This document shows, in pieces, positions 10,221-23,420 of a stretch of DNA of 64,000 nucleotides. This stretch comes from Dromaius novaehollandiae. Its lineage: Eukaryota > Chordata > Aves > Casuariiformes > Dromaiidae. Every line of letters begins with the position of its first letter. Position 1 is the stretch's first letter. The notes beneath the pieces are model-generated. The model searched no databases and was not told where the DNA came from. It saw nothing but the letters and a program-made list of their open reading frames with translations. The translations under genes were made by a program, and so were the position numbers. The DNA lies in the NCBI RefSeq assembly GCF_036370855.1, contig NC_088100.1:131367585-131431584 (forward strand), read 5' to 3'.

Positions 10221-13200
10221 GGCTGTCCCCCGCGTTGCCGAGGCGGGAGCGGGCGATGGCAGCGCTGGTGGCGGGAGGCGCCTGGCTTCAGCCTGGCTCT
10301 GCAGCGTGCGTCACCTCAGTGCGGCACACCCTCGAGCCTGGCTTAAAAGGTGCGCTTTATCTTCCCGTTTAATTAAATCCTGAGGCTGCAAGCAGAGTAC
10401 CGAGTGCAGTGAGACTCCTCCTTCGTGTGCACTCGCTTCTCTGGTAGCTGGATTTAAACCACAAAATTGCTTCCTTTAGGCCACCAAACCACAGAGAGAT
10501 AATGATAATTGTCATTCTGCCTTTGGACCGGGTTGGAAAATAGTAACTGTGGAGCAAGAGACAACTCGCTGGTGGTTTCAGCCCCTGCTTTCCCTTTATT
10601 ATGCATGCTGGCATGCTTGGGAAATCAGTACATTTGATTTCCTTCCCCCTAGCAGAGTAAGAATAAATTACTCTCCGGCGGTATTAAACCTGGGCAGAGG
10701 CACAGTCAGCAAGCGGAGCACCTCTGCATCTCCGTGGGGAACGCGGGCAGGCGGCAGAATCGCGAGAGCAGCAGCGTTACGCGGGGGGACTCGCTCCCGG
10801 GAGCGGCAGCGTCCCGCCGCCGCGGAAGTCGAGATCTTGTGACTCGCTGACGAGGCTGCACTCTTCCCCTTCCCGTCTGCAGGGCCAGCTTCAGCCCTAG
10901 AAACGGTCTGCTCTTCTGGTGAAATTCGGTCAAACGTGCATGCGTTTTGTGTGCTTTTTTCCTTTGCTTTTTTTTTAATATTTTCTAACAGTAATATGTA
11001 ATCCTTTTGGCCAGAAGTGTTTGGGAGTGAAGAGGGCACAGAGATGAGTCCGGCCGCACATTTAAAACGCAGCTCTGGGTATGGGATTTTGGAGATTTTT
11101 GCACTTCAATGGCTTCGCTTTGCTCCCTACCCCCTAGTTTGGTTTCGGATCAGCTTTTTGGAGCAAGCTTGGAGTCAGACGAACGTTGTGTGGGCAAAGA
11201 CCATCTTTCTGACCAGCACATCGTCTCCAGGCCGTCTAAAACCTTCAGCCCGGGGCATCCGCGGCCTGTGCTGCGTGGGCTTGCCGCCCGGAGCTGCTTG
11301 TTTGCCGCTTCTGGGGCATCTTGGTGTATTTTCTGCTCGTTTTCTCTGTTTCACTTCTTGTTTTCTACTCTCTCGTTTCCTTTCCCTTGCACCGTTTTTG
11401 TCTCTGGCTTAGTTTCTTTTCCAGGACACGGTTCCTTCAAGCATCGCCCTTTGGCTGGAAGTGGGACTTGTGCCGCCGCCACGGCTCCTTTCCCCGGTGC
11501 GCGTGCAAACGCCCTTCCTCCTCCCCTGCTTGCAGGCTGCCCAGCTGTAAAGGAGGGTAGTTGCTCTTGGTGCGCTCCTGCAAATGCCACCCGAACAGCT
11601 GGCGAAACGAAACGCTGGCTGTTTAATGCAGCAGTAGATGCTTCACCTTAGAAGTAAGTTGTGTTTTATCAAAAGCAGGTATTACAGAGCATGCTTTCAA
11701 GGTTGTAAAGAAGTTCATGCCAGTAGCCGGCAGGTTCTGCCTGTTGCATTAGGTCTAAGTGAAATTTAACCCAAATCACTGTTTTTTTTCTTTGCTCTGG
11801 TTTGCTTGTCCTTTGGCTCTTTGAATAACTTTATTCGTTGACTTGCTTTACTTGCAACTTACACTTCAAGAACTGTGTTTTGGTTTTTTGTCCCCCCCCT
11901 CATTCTCAACTCCTACGTGCGCTTTAATCAGAGGAAAGATCTTGAATCTATGCACCGAGCCTGGTCACGAACGGATACTCCATCTAGGAGGGAAATTCCT
12001 CCTCCTTGGCGAGCGTGCGGAGCGGGGGACGCAGTGCTCTGCAGCAGGGCTCCTTCACTGGCCCCTCCGCAGCGGTGCTCCCCCGGGCAGGGTGGCCGGG
12101 CGGCCCGCCTCCGCGGGGTGCTGGGGCTCGGACCGCCGTGTCTGGCAAGACGGAGCGTTTTCTGCCCTGAGGACGACCTCGGTGGCTGGGCCGGTGCCTT
12201 GTTCGGCAGGGTTTGCAAGCTGGGAAGCTCTAAAGTGAGACATGTAAGCTGAAAATACTGTCTTTAGGTAGCCACCTAAACAATTCAGTGCTTTTTTTTT
12301 TTTTTTTTTTTTGGCCTTTTAACGGTAATATTACAGCTTAGTACCTGTGCATATTTCTCTCTAGGGACAAAAGTGCTTGTCTGCTACTGAGAGCAGCTGC
12401 TTTTTTGCTCCTCTTTAACGGGAAAGCGAAGTTGGTGGGTGTCGTGCCTCTGCCGTTGCTCTCGGTGAGACTTGCCGCGGCATCGCTGGGGGACGCGTTG
12501 CAGACCTGGCCCGTGTCTCTGGATGGCGGAGACGGGCAGAGGAGGCGGCGCTGGCAGCACGTCCCTGTGCTCGCGGGAGCCGTGCCGCCGCGGGAGGACG
12601 CGGGCCCGTGCCGCACGTGTGCTCCGTCCCCAGGCAGCCTCGACGTGCCGGGGTTTTTGAGTCGCGTCAGGCAGCAGGGCTGTGTGCGTCGTCCCACTCT
12701 CTTCTTCCTGGGCTGAAGTTGCCCCTCTGTCACCCCCCCTTTGCCCGCGGAAGGCGGGAGTTCCTTGAACGGTGCGGTTTTACGGGAGTTCGTCCTCGGT
12801 CGCGATTAGATGAACGCCAATAGCAGCTCTTCACTTCTGGGCTGCAGTACGTCTACGCAGTCAGCTTTTAATTAGAGTCTCTCGACCATTTATGCTTTTG
12901 CTTTTATTTATTTATTAACATGCCTAGAGGTGGCGGGAAGCAGTTTCGGTGGAGAACACAAGCTATCCCATAACCTTCTTGCGTATGTTTGTTTATTTTT
13001 AGGGTTGTTTTTTCTCCACCTTTCTCTACCTGCTCTGACAGCTGTTAGCGATACTCGTTTTTCTGTGGCCGAAGCTGTTCTGGCAGCTCTGACTCCCTGG
13101 GAACAGCATCTGCGGCGCGGTCCCTGCCAAGCGCGAGCGGGCACCCAAAAATAAGGTCGCTGCACTTAAGGCCCTCCCGCAGCGCCCGGCCGCGTCGTGC

Positions 13201-13940
13201 GCGTGCGTTCAGCGCAAACCGAGAGCTCGGTTCACCCGTGCTCGTTCCATTTCTTCCGTTAACATGTCCAAACACTCCTGCCTGGTTTTTAAGCCCTTGG
13301 AAAGCAGTCTGGTTGTTTGTGTGGTTTTGCGAGCAGAAGGCATGCCCCCGAGCTGCTATGAGGTTACTAATACTTCAAGTTGCAGCATATGAGGAAGCGC
13401 GTGTCTTGCCTCAAGTCGAGACAAAGCGAATAAAGGTCGGCGAACAAGTTGGCGAATGCTCTGGCGTTGCGGCACGGACGGCTCTCGGTGCACTTCTTCC
13501 CTCCCCTTCCCTGCAGCCTGGTCCTGTGGTGGCTTTGGACTGGGTCAGCGGGAAAACACGTCCTGGGAGACTGGGGCTGGGCTGATTTGGGGGGATCCTT
13601 AAGACCCGCGGGCTCTAAGGGCTGAGAAGAGGGAAAGTATCCAGCTGTTCCTACTGCAAAGCTGCTTTTTTCTTCTTTTTCCCTTGGTCAAGCGGATTCG
13701 GGAAAGAGTTACAGAAAGACATCGGCAGAGCTGACAAGTAAACTCAGGCACCGCCTCGGGGCTTCTGTGTCTAGAATTGCAAGTTATTTACAAACAGTCT
13801 GATTCTTAAAAATTGCGTAGCCACCTGAAAGCACCAAACGATCTCCTCCAGAGCGCACTCGGAGTGTTTGCAGCTGTTTGCTGGATTTCAGGTGTGTGTC
13901 TGTTCCGTAATGTGGTTCCCTGGGTGCCTGGGCCTCAGCC
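10221..13940 (+). other. Intron 1 segment with CpG-rich patches and a T21 run
   Basis: No gene is recognised. CpG-rich patches lie at about 10690-10840, 11980-12200 and 12460-12660. A 21-base T run at 12292-12312 could be the oligo-dT remnant of a minus-strand retroposon, but no body of a known element is visible beside it. The rest is unremarkable intron sequence. Confidence 0.6.
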
Positions 13941-14590
13941 GGCTGCCTCTGCCGTCCTCGCCGTGCGGCAGCGACGCTAGGACGGACCTCGGGCTGGGGA
14001 GGCGAGGGCCCGCGTTTGCCGCGGGAGTCCGACGCCGGAGCCGGGGCCAAGGAGAGCACCGCGTCCGCTGCCGCTCCGGCGGCGGAGGAGCTGCGCGGGG
14101 AGCGACCTTGGCGAAACGGGGCGGGCGAGCCGCGCCGTGGAGCCCCTGAGGAGCTGCTGCGTTGGCTTGGGCGCCGCAGCCGCCTTGGGCTGTCGCGTGT
14201 CCCAAGGCCCAGGTGCCCGCTGCCGAAGGGCCCAGCTAGCCGGGGGCAGGGATGGTTCCCCCACCGCCCTTTGCGCTCGGCGCGGCGCGGCTGGAGGAGG
14301 AGCGGCGGCCGGGAAGGGGCAGAGCGGGCTCTCGGGAGCGGAAACCCGGGGCGCCCCGGTCCCGGGAGGAGGCCCCGCCTGGCCGGGCGTGGAGGAGCGC
14401 TGCTGCGTCGAGAGCCGCGCAGGTGGCTTGCGCGGGGAGACGAGCGCTGCGGAGCCCGGAGCCGCCCCCGCGGGGAAGCCTCTGCCCCCAGCAAGGAGAG
14501 CTGGGCCGCGGCCCCGGCGTGGTCCTCGGCGCCCAGCCCGTCCTTCTGCGCTCCTCGGGCGCGGCGCGCGCCGGCACCACCTAAAAGCAA
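13940..14590. promoter_or_regulatory. Intragenic CpG island in intron 1
   Basis: About 650 bp are GC-dense and keep many CpG dinucleotides, with a GC box (GGGGCGGG) near 14117. AT-rich intron sequence borders it on both sides. The 192- and 281-codon open frames here arise from the lack of stop codons in GC-rich DNA and resemble no known protein. Retained CpGs suggest an unmethylated element such as an alternative promoter or enhancer. Confidence 0.45.
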
Positions 14591-17500
14591 GTGATACTTC
14601 GGTGGGGCGCGCTCGCGCTGTTTCTGCACTGCTGGAATTGCAGCAAAAACCTTTATCGCTGGAGATTCGCAGCGCTGCCAGCGTAACTCATTCCTGACTG
14701 GAACGTGGCGCGGGAGGCGTCAAGCTGGTTGCAGGCAGTCGTTTCCTTACGTGTCGTTACTGGATATATGCAGCTCGGTGGCTGTAAAGACAGAAGAGTT
14801 AGTAAATTGCATAGAGTTTTTAGAAATAGCAATTCTGATATTTGCGTTTCTTCAATGACCGTTGTGTTTTCAAACAGGAGTTTGTTGTTTAGGGCAGGCT
14901 CAGTAGCTGAACTAGAGAAAAGCTTCATGCAGAGCCTATTTTCTGTATTTAAAAACAAAAGTAAAAGGATGAAGTGTAATTAATACAGGTTCTTAAAAGA
15001 AAAAAAATCTATGATTTTTTTTCAGCAAATATTTAATTTTACAGTTTTGTAATATCACACCAGACTCCACATGTCGAATGTCTGGAAACTTATTAAACAA
15101 CACCGAAGATGAGCCTATGCTTGTTGTCCAAAGGAAGGGAAATTTAGAGAGTTAGCAAACTTAATGGGGCGGGGGGAGAAGGAGACGGGGGACTAAACGT
15201 GTTTTAAAGGTGCAATTACGAAACCAGAAAGCAATGTGTATTATATGGGCAAGGACAGCTTGCAGATTTTTCCAGTAAAAACACATCAAGAGCCGTAATA
15301 TCTTGCCTTTTGTACACCTTAGTGACCAGGGTCTCGGTCCTGCTGAACCGTGGGACTTCTCATGCAGCATCTGCAGCCTGTGTGTTCCTGAGGCCTTCGG
15401 TGCAAATCCCGCAGACGCGCAGACCCTCCTCGGGAGCGCTGGGCGCAGGCACCGAGAGTGCAGTCGCGCAGAGGCGGTCAGGAAGTTCTAGAAATACCCT
15501 TTGTAAACACTGCATCCTCCAGGAAGAATGTTAAAGCCCAAATAAACCCTTTTCCCCTCTGTATATGTATACATAAGCTGTACCGGTTTGAAAGATCTTA
15601 TCAGGTTCAAGATGTGCCTTTTTACAGTAGTTCCGAAAACAAATTATACAATAAATATCAACAGTTTTCTCAGAGCTGTTCATCAAGTCTGTCCATGCTT
15701 TTACCAGTTCTTAAATGATCTACATCTCCCTCACCCTGAACCAGAAGTCATAAAACTTCCGAAGTCAGTGAGCTTGTTCTTCTAGATAATTTACCATTTT
15801 TGGTTAAAATACCTTTAAAACGCCCAACACGGAGTGAACGAGCAAAAGCGAGCAGAAGAAGAGAGGACGCTTTTGTGTGCTTGACCCGATGCATGTGTGA
15901 GGGGCTCTTCCCCCACCCAAAAGCAGTGTTTATGAGCAGAAATAATTACCAGGCAGAGGACAGCCGGGAGACGGGAGGGAAAGAGGCGTTCTCTGGCACC
16001 TTAGGGCGAACTCCCGAGGAGTAAGTTGATCCCGGGATTGCCGTGGTTGTCCCACACGGTGCCGGACTGGACGATGCTAAAATACATGTGCCTGTAGTAA
16101 AACGAACATTGCACGGGCAACTTTGGTTCCTGCATTTCCCTACCCGTAATACTTATCTTCTCTTCAATAAACTGAAACATAAAAAGCCCCAATTGAGGCA
16201 TTTTGTCTTGTGCTTTGGATTCTGCACAAATGTTTAGCTATGAAACGCTAAAATTCTGCTACCGTTAGTGCCTCTGCATTAGTGCATGTTTCTGTGCCCA
16301 AGATGGAAGAAGCTTAGGTGTTGATATAATAGTCCAAAAGTCATTTTACACCTACAAAAAATACTTCTAATAATGTTGTTGCTGGGGGAGGGTGCTGGTC
16401 TCTGTGTCGCTTTGGGTGTTTTTCCTCCCCCCGCCCCTCCTTGCCTCTGCTCTGTCTCTGGGGAAGTGCGGGCTGCCTTTACCGGACTTGGTGGCATAGC
16501 TGCCCCAGCCTTTCATAGGGCCAAATAAAAATACAAACACTCCTCCTTATGGGAAGGACGGGGTGGGGAGAGAAGGGTGTTTGTGCTTTCCCATGCATGT
16601 TTTAAAAAGAAAATGCATAAACTTTGGGAGCCAGTGCAGCGTAGCTCCTGCGATTGTAGGAGCTGAGAAGGAGAAGCTTAATTGCTTTCTCAGTGGTGAC
16701 TTAAAAACCAGAACCGAAGCAGAATAGCAGTGCGCCGGAGAGCACTTGCTGCTTTGGTTTTTGCCTCTGTTAGATGAAATGCACTACAAGTTCTGCAGTG
16801 ACTTAAGTGATACAATCGCTAGGTACTTTTGCAAATCAGAAAAGCAAAGCTGTTTTCTGATATGAATGCATGTAGCGTTTGTATGTTGATTTGGGCTAAG
16901 ACGGTACAGAGAAATACCTTTTTTCCCCACACACAATTAAATTTTGAGAATTCAGTAAAACAGAGCTTTCATGAAAGCTTCGTATTAAGAAAAAATAGCT
17001 AAATGTAATACTAGAATATTTCCCTCTTTGGCTTCCTTTCTGCTCCAGAAAAAGAGGGAATAATGTTTCACGAGACCGTTTACAAGGCTGTGGTTCTGCA
17101 CGGTCTAGTACCGTTCTGAAAATATTTGACTTCAGGTCAAATAACCACATCTAGTACTCGCAGATAGGTGTTTTAAGGAGAGACCAGTCACTCTACCTGT
17201 GCTTGCTTGAGGTACCAGCGGTAGAGGTGGGACTAGGAGTGGGAGCCTCCCTGCCAGCCCTGTGCCAGATGACCACCGACGGTGAGTCCCGGTACCGGCT
17301 CGTGCTGCGCGTGAGGCGTCTGGGTGCCAGGCTTGCACAGCCGTGCTGGCCTTGGGTGAGCAGGCAGCAGCCCTCCACAGCTCCCCTCTTTGGGTGGGGA
17401 GAGAAACACCGAAAACTTGGTACGGTCGGAGTGTCCATAGAGCTGGCGGAAAACAGACAATAAATAATGACTCGTCGGGATAGCTGCCCCTCTCCGGAGA

Positions 17501-17685
17501 ATGATTTAGCAGCTGCAGCAACTGCTTTTACTCCATATGCAAAAGAGGGAAGAGCATGAGCATCGTTCTTCAGTTTGGCTTATTTTGGCTCTGGGATGCT
17601 GCAGCCATTTCCTTGTGCCGCTGCCGTCGAACAGGTTTGCTGGTCTGCTCGAGATCAGCTCTGCGCGGGGCCCCTGGCAGCGTGC
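14591..17685 (+). other. Intron 1 segment, nothing specific
   Basis: This is AT-leaning intron sequence without a recognisable exon, RNA gene or transposon. Only minor low-complexity tracts are present, for example A- and T-rich runs near 15000-15020. Confidence 0.6.
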
Positions 17686-17772
17686 TCTGGGTGACCCTGC
17701 TCGAGCAGGGGTTGGACCGGGTGATCTCCAGCGGTCCCGGCCAACCGCGACCCCTCTGCGGTTCCGTGAACT
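17686..17772 (+). mobile_element. CR1 LINE 3'-end fragment, + orientation
   Basis: The segment has the familiar order of avian CR1 3' ends: a GTGACCCTGCT-GAGCAGGGG hairpin arm, GTTGGACC-GGTGATCTCCAG, GGTCCC-GCCAACC, then a degenerate tail around TCTGCGGTTCCGTGA. CR1 copies are normally 5'-truncated, as here. The copy is unusual in carrying several C/G bases and CpGs where common CR1 copies have A/T. Confidence 0.8.
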
Positions 17773-20700
17773 CGTGTCCGGCCTAAAAGACTACTGCAGC
17801 AGAGGTCTGCAGAGGAGATGAGCAAGGCTTCACTGCGGTTGCTATGGCTCCTCTTGCCCTAAGAAATGTGTTTCCAGAGAGGCCGGGAGGTACTTGAAGG
17901 AGGTGTCACGTGCAGCACACACCGTTCTCGGACGATGCGGCAGGACTCAGCAGAGCAGAGGATGGAAGTTGTCTGAAACACAGTTCGGTGTCCTGCGGAG
18001 TCTCAGACTCCCCAGCCTTTCCCGTGCTGCGCCGCGCCGCTGTGGAAGTCCGGTGCTCTGTGTTTAGCAGAGCCGCCCCGGCCTGGTAGGCAGAGAGGGA
18101 AAGACGAGCCCCAAGCCGTTACTTTGCTGCTTCGGAAAGGGGGGTCTGGAGCTGTCGTGTCTCCGATCGCTCGTCTGTAAAGCGGGAGGAAGCAGCGTAC
18201 AGCATATGCCACTTGTTTCAGTCGATGGTAAAAAAAGTCATTCAGTGGATTTCAAGGATCTAGTTTAAAACTGACCTGTCTGTGCCGGGGAGAGCAGAGA
18301 TGATGAACGTCAGCTGGCCTTCAGCTACGCGCTGTGAACCGAGCGTCAAAGAAACGCCCTGCGTGTCCTCTCTCATCCTTTTATGAATGTGACAGTCCAA
18401 ATGTTAGGATGCATTTAAAAAAAATGGTAAATAATTACCAGCATTGCTCTGGAGTACAGTTAATTGTGCTAATTGGAGTGTTTCACAGTGTATGTGGAAA
18501 GAATCATCTCTCTATGCAACAGGAGGAGAAGGGACGATGGGATGGCAGAGCAGTAACACTGGTAATGGGGCATCTCAGCATAAAAAATGCTAACGTTTTT
18601 TGTACCTATTCATTCCAGTCCTTGATTTAAAAGCTGCAACGACGTGAAGCTGGGAAAGCTGAGGCAGCTTCTGCTGCAGGGGCACGGGAAGGTGGTGACT
18701 GTAGTGGGATTTTCTCTCAGACCTGGGGAAGTGAATCTTCTTCGTGCCTGCAAACAGTATTTTTCGGTGTCAGATGGTGTTCGTCTTCCTTGGTTCGTAG
18801 CTTGGAGAGACATGGCACGTGAGATAGGGAGTGGCCGGCTTTTCTTTTCCGCACTGAGCTGGGGACTGTGCTTTGTTTCTGGCTTGGGATGCCCAGCGCC
18901 ACGGCGGGGAGCAGGGGACGTGCTGTTGCCTTGGACCCCAGCTGCCAGGTTGGGCCCCAACACGCTGCGGTTCGTCGTAACTGCCCTTACGGAGCCCGTG
19001 CCGACCGTGCAGATGCGGCTTCAGGCGACTCTGGAGGTGCAATAACAGCGGTTTTGTGTGTCTGCTTGACGGCGCTGAATTGCCATGATGTTTGCAGAGG
19101 ACAGTTCAGTGCCGCTTTCTTCCGGGGAGCAGGGGCTGCACAAGGTCGTGTTGAGCCCCGATCTGGAAAATCGCAGGGGTGAGAGAGTGCTTCGGCTTTG
19201 GGCTTAAATAGTTCCTTAACTGAAAAAGGCTCCCAACAACTAATATCCAACCACTCTTGCAAACTGTCATTTCCTTAGGTAGAAGGAATAAATGTTCAGC
19301 CGCTTTTCTGTACTTTTGCATGTGACTTTGTCAACAAGAAGCTTCTGCTGCTCCCTGAACTTTGGAGTAAAAATAGCTCCTCGGGTTGAAAAAAGGAACC
19401 TCCCTGAGTGCCCTCCAGCACCCGCGCTGAAACGCACCTTATAAAAGCACCTTGGGACGTTTTGTAATGTGAAGGAATTCCTTGCTGTACATGATCTTAA
19501 ATAAATAGCCATGAAGAGGTGACTGAAGCATGAAGGATCGTTGTGGCTGGTGAAGAAAGGAACACAGTGTAGAGTTCTCCATGCAAAACAAACAATAAAA
19601 TGAGCAGTGCTGCGTCTTGCAGAAGTTGTATCCCGTTAGAAGAAGATCATCCAGTGCCCAAAACTGTACTCAAGGTCTCTTGCAACAAGTACAGAAAATG
19701 CTGACAGGTATATTAATAGCACAGAAACTTAGAGAACGCTGCTGTTCTCATCTCCCAGCTCCAAGGCTTTGGGGGATGAGTGTTAATCTTTGCATTTCCA
19801 CTAAACTAGATCTTCAGCAAATTCACTTGCAGTGCGAGCTGCCTGCTGAGGTCTCCAGCAGTGGGATTACGTGGAGTTTCAATGCTTGTGCTGCAGTCTG
19901 CTAGGAAGACGTACGCTCATCAAAGAGAACACCTGATGGGACAGAGTGGCTTTTCTTCAATCTATAGGCAAACTTTGCTCCTACCTCATGCATTTTGAGA
20001 CGCTTGAAAAGGATACCTCTCTCTCGGTGAAGAATGTAGTCCATTGAGGGATTTTGCTGTTTCAACATTTGGCTTCAAATTCGAGACTGAAAAACACAGA
20101 AGTTTAAAATCCTTTTCTGGGGGAGGTAGAATACAAGTCCCAGGGAGCTCATACGAGTAGCCTGCCTAGGAGCGCGAGTCTCCTTCGCAGCTCGCGAGGC
20201 TGGTGAGCTGGCAGAAGACCAAGGAGTGTTTTCTTTGGAGGGGTCCGGGAGGAATGTGCCTGGTCGAACACCTGGTTTGGGTGTCTCTTTTGCAATACAG
20301 TTCATAAAGAGGGTTTAGAAACTCCCTTGATATCAAAGGTATATGTGTAAAAATGAGAGAAGACTCAGTTCTGGAGAGAAGGGGAAAATGTGGCTCATTG
20401 GAAGGTGCCTTCTTGCAGGGAACACTGTAAGCAGTGTGGAAGCTGCAGTGCTTTGGGCTGTGAGAGTTTCTTTGCCTAGTTGAATAAAATAAATTGAAAA
20501 AAGTTGTGCTTGTTCACAGCTTTGCGTGTTCTTGCTATTTGGTATTGAACTTGTACTAACAACCATAGACTTTAAATTTGGGGAAGGAAATCCAGATTCT
20601 CCAAATCCAGTCTTTGTATATTCATTTTATTTTGGAACAACTTGCATACGGGAACTTTTTGTAGGAATGCAGCTTTCTGTCATTCATGGTCTAATTAAAA

Positions 20701-23420
20701 CACTAAATATTCTGACCTCCTTTGTGCTTGAGGAAAATATTTGCTTCTCTATGTAGTAACTTCCCTTAGCTGCAACTTTGTCAGAGCGGCTTGTCGTAAA
20801 AGCCAAAAGGTGGTTACTGTCCTCCCTCCAGCCTGCTCTGCCCTGGCCAGCGGGGAGGAAGCATCGCTGAGACCGGTCCTTGTGTTATTCCTACAAAAAC
20901 ATGCAGCAGCCTGGTGCAGGGATCTGTCAGCGTGCAAGAAACCTGTTTGTATCAGAAGGCGTTTTGCACGTGTTTGGTGACGTGCTCGTAGATCTCGCCT
21001 CCCGTCTGAGAGCGGGCGGCAGCCTCCGCAGGGCCGTGCCTTCGGGTGCGCTGAGCTGTTCCGATAGCTCGGAGACGGGGTTTGGAACGAGCTCTGCCAG
21101 CGTGTCCGTGCCTGATCTTTCTGCAGATCGTTGTGCTAACGCAGACGTGTAGCGACGGATGCACATCGCTTTCAGGCAAGTACTTCCCAAACAAAAGCTG
21201 CATGGTTTTGATTTTCTGTGTTTCACTGGTCCGTGTTATGCCAGGTAAGCCATGAAATAAAATAGTTTCCTGTGCAGTGGGCACGGCAGACACACACCTT
21301 AGTGACTGGGATAGATTTTGGTAGCTTCAAGCACTGTGCAGGCTTCCTCCCCGAGTCGCGCGGTGTAGCCGTTCTGGATTAGGCTGTTTATGGCTTTAGC
21401 TCAAGTTGCGTGAATGCTTCTCGCCATCTAGCTCTCTTCTGCTTTATGGAGCAGGTACCAATGAGTTGACCGACGTCATGTCGTGTCAGAGCTGGAACGT
21501 GTGACACGGATCCCGGTGGGCAGGATTGGGGCAGAATGGCTTTCATTTATTCATTTTAGTTGGGCAATGTGCTGCACACGTTTCTCCTTTTGGCTAAAAT
21601 TAAACCCTCTCCCCACCCCAGGCTGCTCTCCCACTCGTAGAGTCCCACCATCCAAGGCATGGGAGACATGCGGGTGCACGGTAGGTTGGGGCAATGCTGC
21701 AATTAACTATTAAATGCTTTAGCCTGGTACGTGTCTTAATTAAGCTTGAAGAGTATGCTTGCCTCAGGTGAACAGAAAGCCTGCCCTAACAAGCACTGGG
21801 ACACCAACCAAAAATTACTACATATCAAAGGGAAAGCTTAATTTAACCTTGCAAATCCAAACAACAGGGATATAGCACCTTTAACAGCCCGTGGATGTGG
21901 TTTACTGCTGTGCCAGCTGTTAGCAGATGGGAGCTAATAAAACTCCGCTCAGCTACAGTGCTGCCATTGGAAATCACGTAGGCACCCCAAGAGCAATAAG
22001 GGCCAGGCCCGCTTCACGGTCTGGTTTTGGGAAGGCAGAAGAAGAGCTGCTTAATAGAGAAGCCCTGGGGCCACGTGCGAGGGAGCAAAGATCCCTGGCT
22101 GGAGGGCCTGAGGAAGGGTTGCCGAAACAGTGGAGATGGTTCCCCATCAAGTGGTTAAAGGACCAGGGTGTGTCTTGGCTCTGCCGCGTCTCTGAAGGAG
22201 GCAACTCCTTTATCTTCTGCCTTTCAACAGCTGAAGGGCAGGAGCTTGAAATCCTTTGGCAGAGGGTCACGAGGGACAGGAAGTCCCCGGCGCAGTATCC
22301 AGGAGGGGGATTTTTGGAATCGTCCCCGTACCGGCAACAGCTGGTCATCATAGGCATGATGGGTGTCTCAGGGCATCTGCCAGCGAGGCGCAGCCTCTTA
22401 CGCCTACCTTGGCTGGGAGGATAGCCCACGGGCCGTAGGTGCCATGAACGTTTTTAAAGGGCAGTTGAAAGCTGGCCTTTGCTGAAAGCATTAAACAGCT
22501 CTGCTGGGGCACCTCACGGCTTCTTGGGTTTGTGTAGGCCTGGCTGCGTGTGAGATTGCGTGGGGCATTTTTAAATTTCCACAGTATACTTGTAACAGGT
22601 ACATTCAGCTGCCTTCTTGCACTTGCTTTGGGGACAGCGCAGTTAAGGACAGAGAGTCACCAAAGCTGGGAAGGTTGTTTTGGACAAGGCATGTTGCCCT
22701 GCAGTCACCGCATACCTGTGCTTTTGGTCTTCTCATTGCTTCCTATTATTTTGATACATGATTTTAAGAAAAGGATTCAAAAAGCCAGCCTAGATGAAGT
22801 ATCTGATGTGGTGAGTATTGACAGCTAATGGAAGAAAAACAGACTCTGTTGTATTTTACTAGTTGGCACATACTTAGTGAACAACAGCCTTGGCAGATAT
22901 CTTAAGTTTGATATTTTTGTGAAAGTGTCATGCAGTTTTTGTTCGTTGCAATGGATGATAGCTTCTTCCTTTGTCTTCAGCTAAAGCAGACAAAGAAGGG
23001 ATGAAGTCAGAGTGTCTGGGTGTCATTTTAGGGTTCAAATTTCTTGCAGAATACAAGGGTTGCAGGTCGCATTTGTGAGACGCTGTTTCAGTTCTTGCTT
23101 TCACGTGAGCTGCTCGTAGGGATGGCGTGTTCCTAGCGAGCTGGACTCGTGCTGAGCCGTGTCCTCCTCCTCCTGGCGTGAGACCGGCTCGCTCTGGAAG
23201 TGAATGGAAGAAGACTTCCCTTTCGTCCGCAGGACCGGCGGGGGCCTCATTTCGGTTCCCTCCCTCCGCGGTTCCCCCAGAAACGTGCTTCCATTTCAGG
23301 TCTGCCAAAGAATCCAGTTCTGCAGGGGCAGCGGAGGAAGAGCTTGCTCGCTGCTCGCAGTCAGCGGAGCGGAGGACGTGGCTGTGGGCAGCGTCGCTGA
23401 CGCCAGACAGCCCCGGAGTC
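17773..23420 (+). other. Intron 1 segment, nothing specific
   Basis: No exon could be supported. An open frame of 165 codons on the + strand at 21927-22424 shows no recognisable motif. The frame at 22550-22828 has a hydrophobic N-terminal half and is followed by a GTGAGT at 22810-22815; it too is unrecognised. The rest is ordinary intron sequence with moderate GC. Confidence 0.55.

Noticed and set aside
9623..10372. 249- and 229-codon repeat proteins on the + strand
   Set aside because: The 20-bp unit contains no stop in any frame, so overlapping frames are all open; no signal of a real coding frame.
12292..12312. T21 run as the tail of a minus-strand retrogene
   Set aside because: No recognisable gene body, target-site duplication or element lies next to it.
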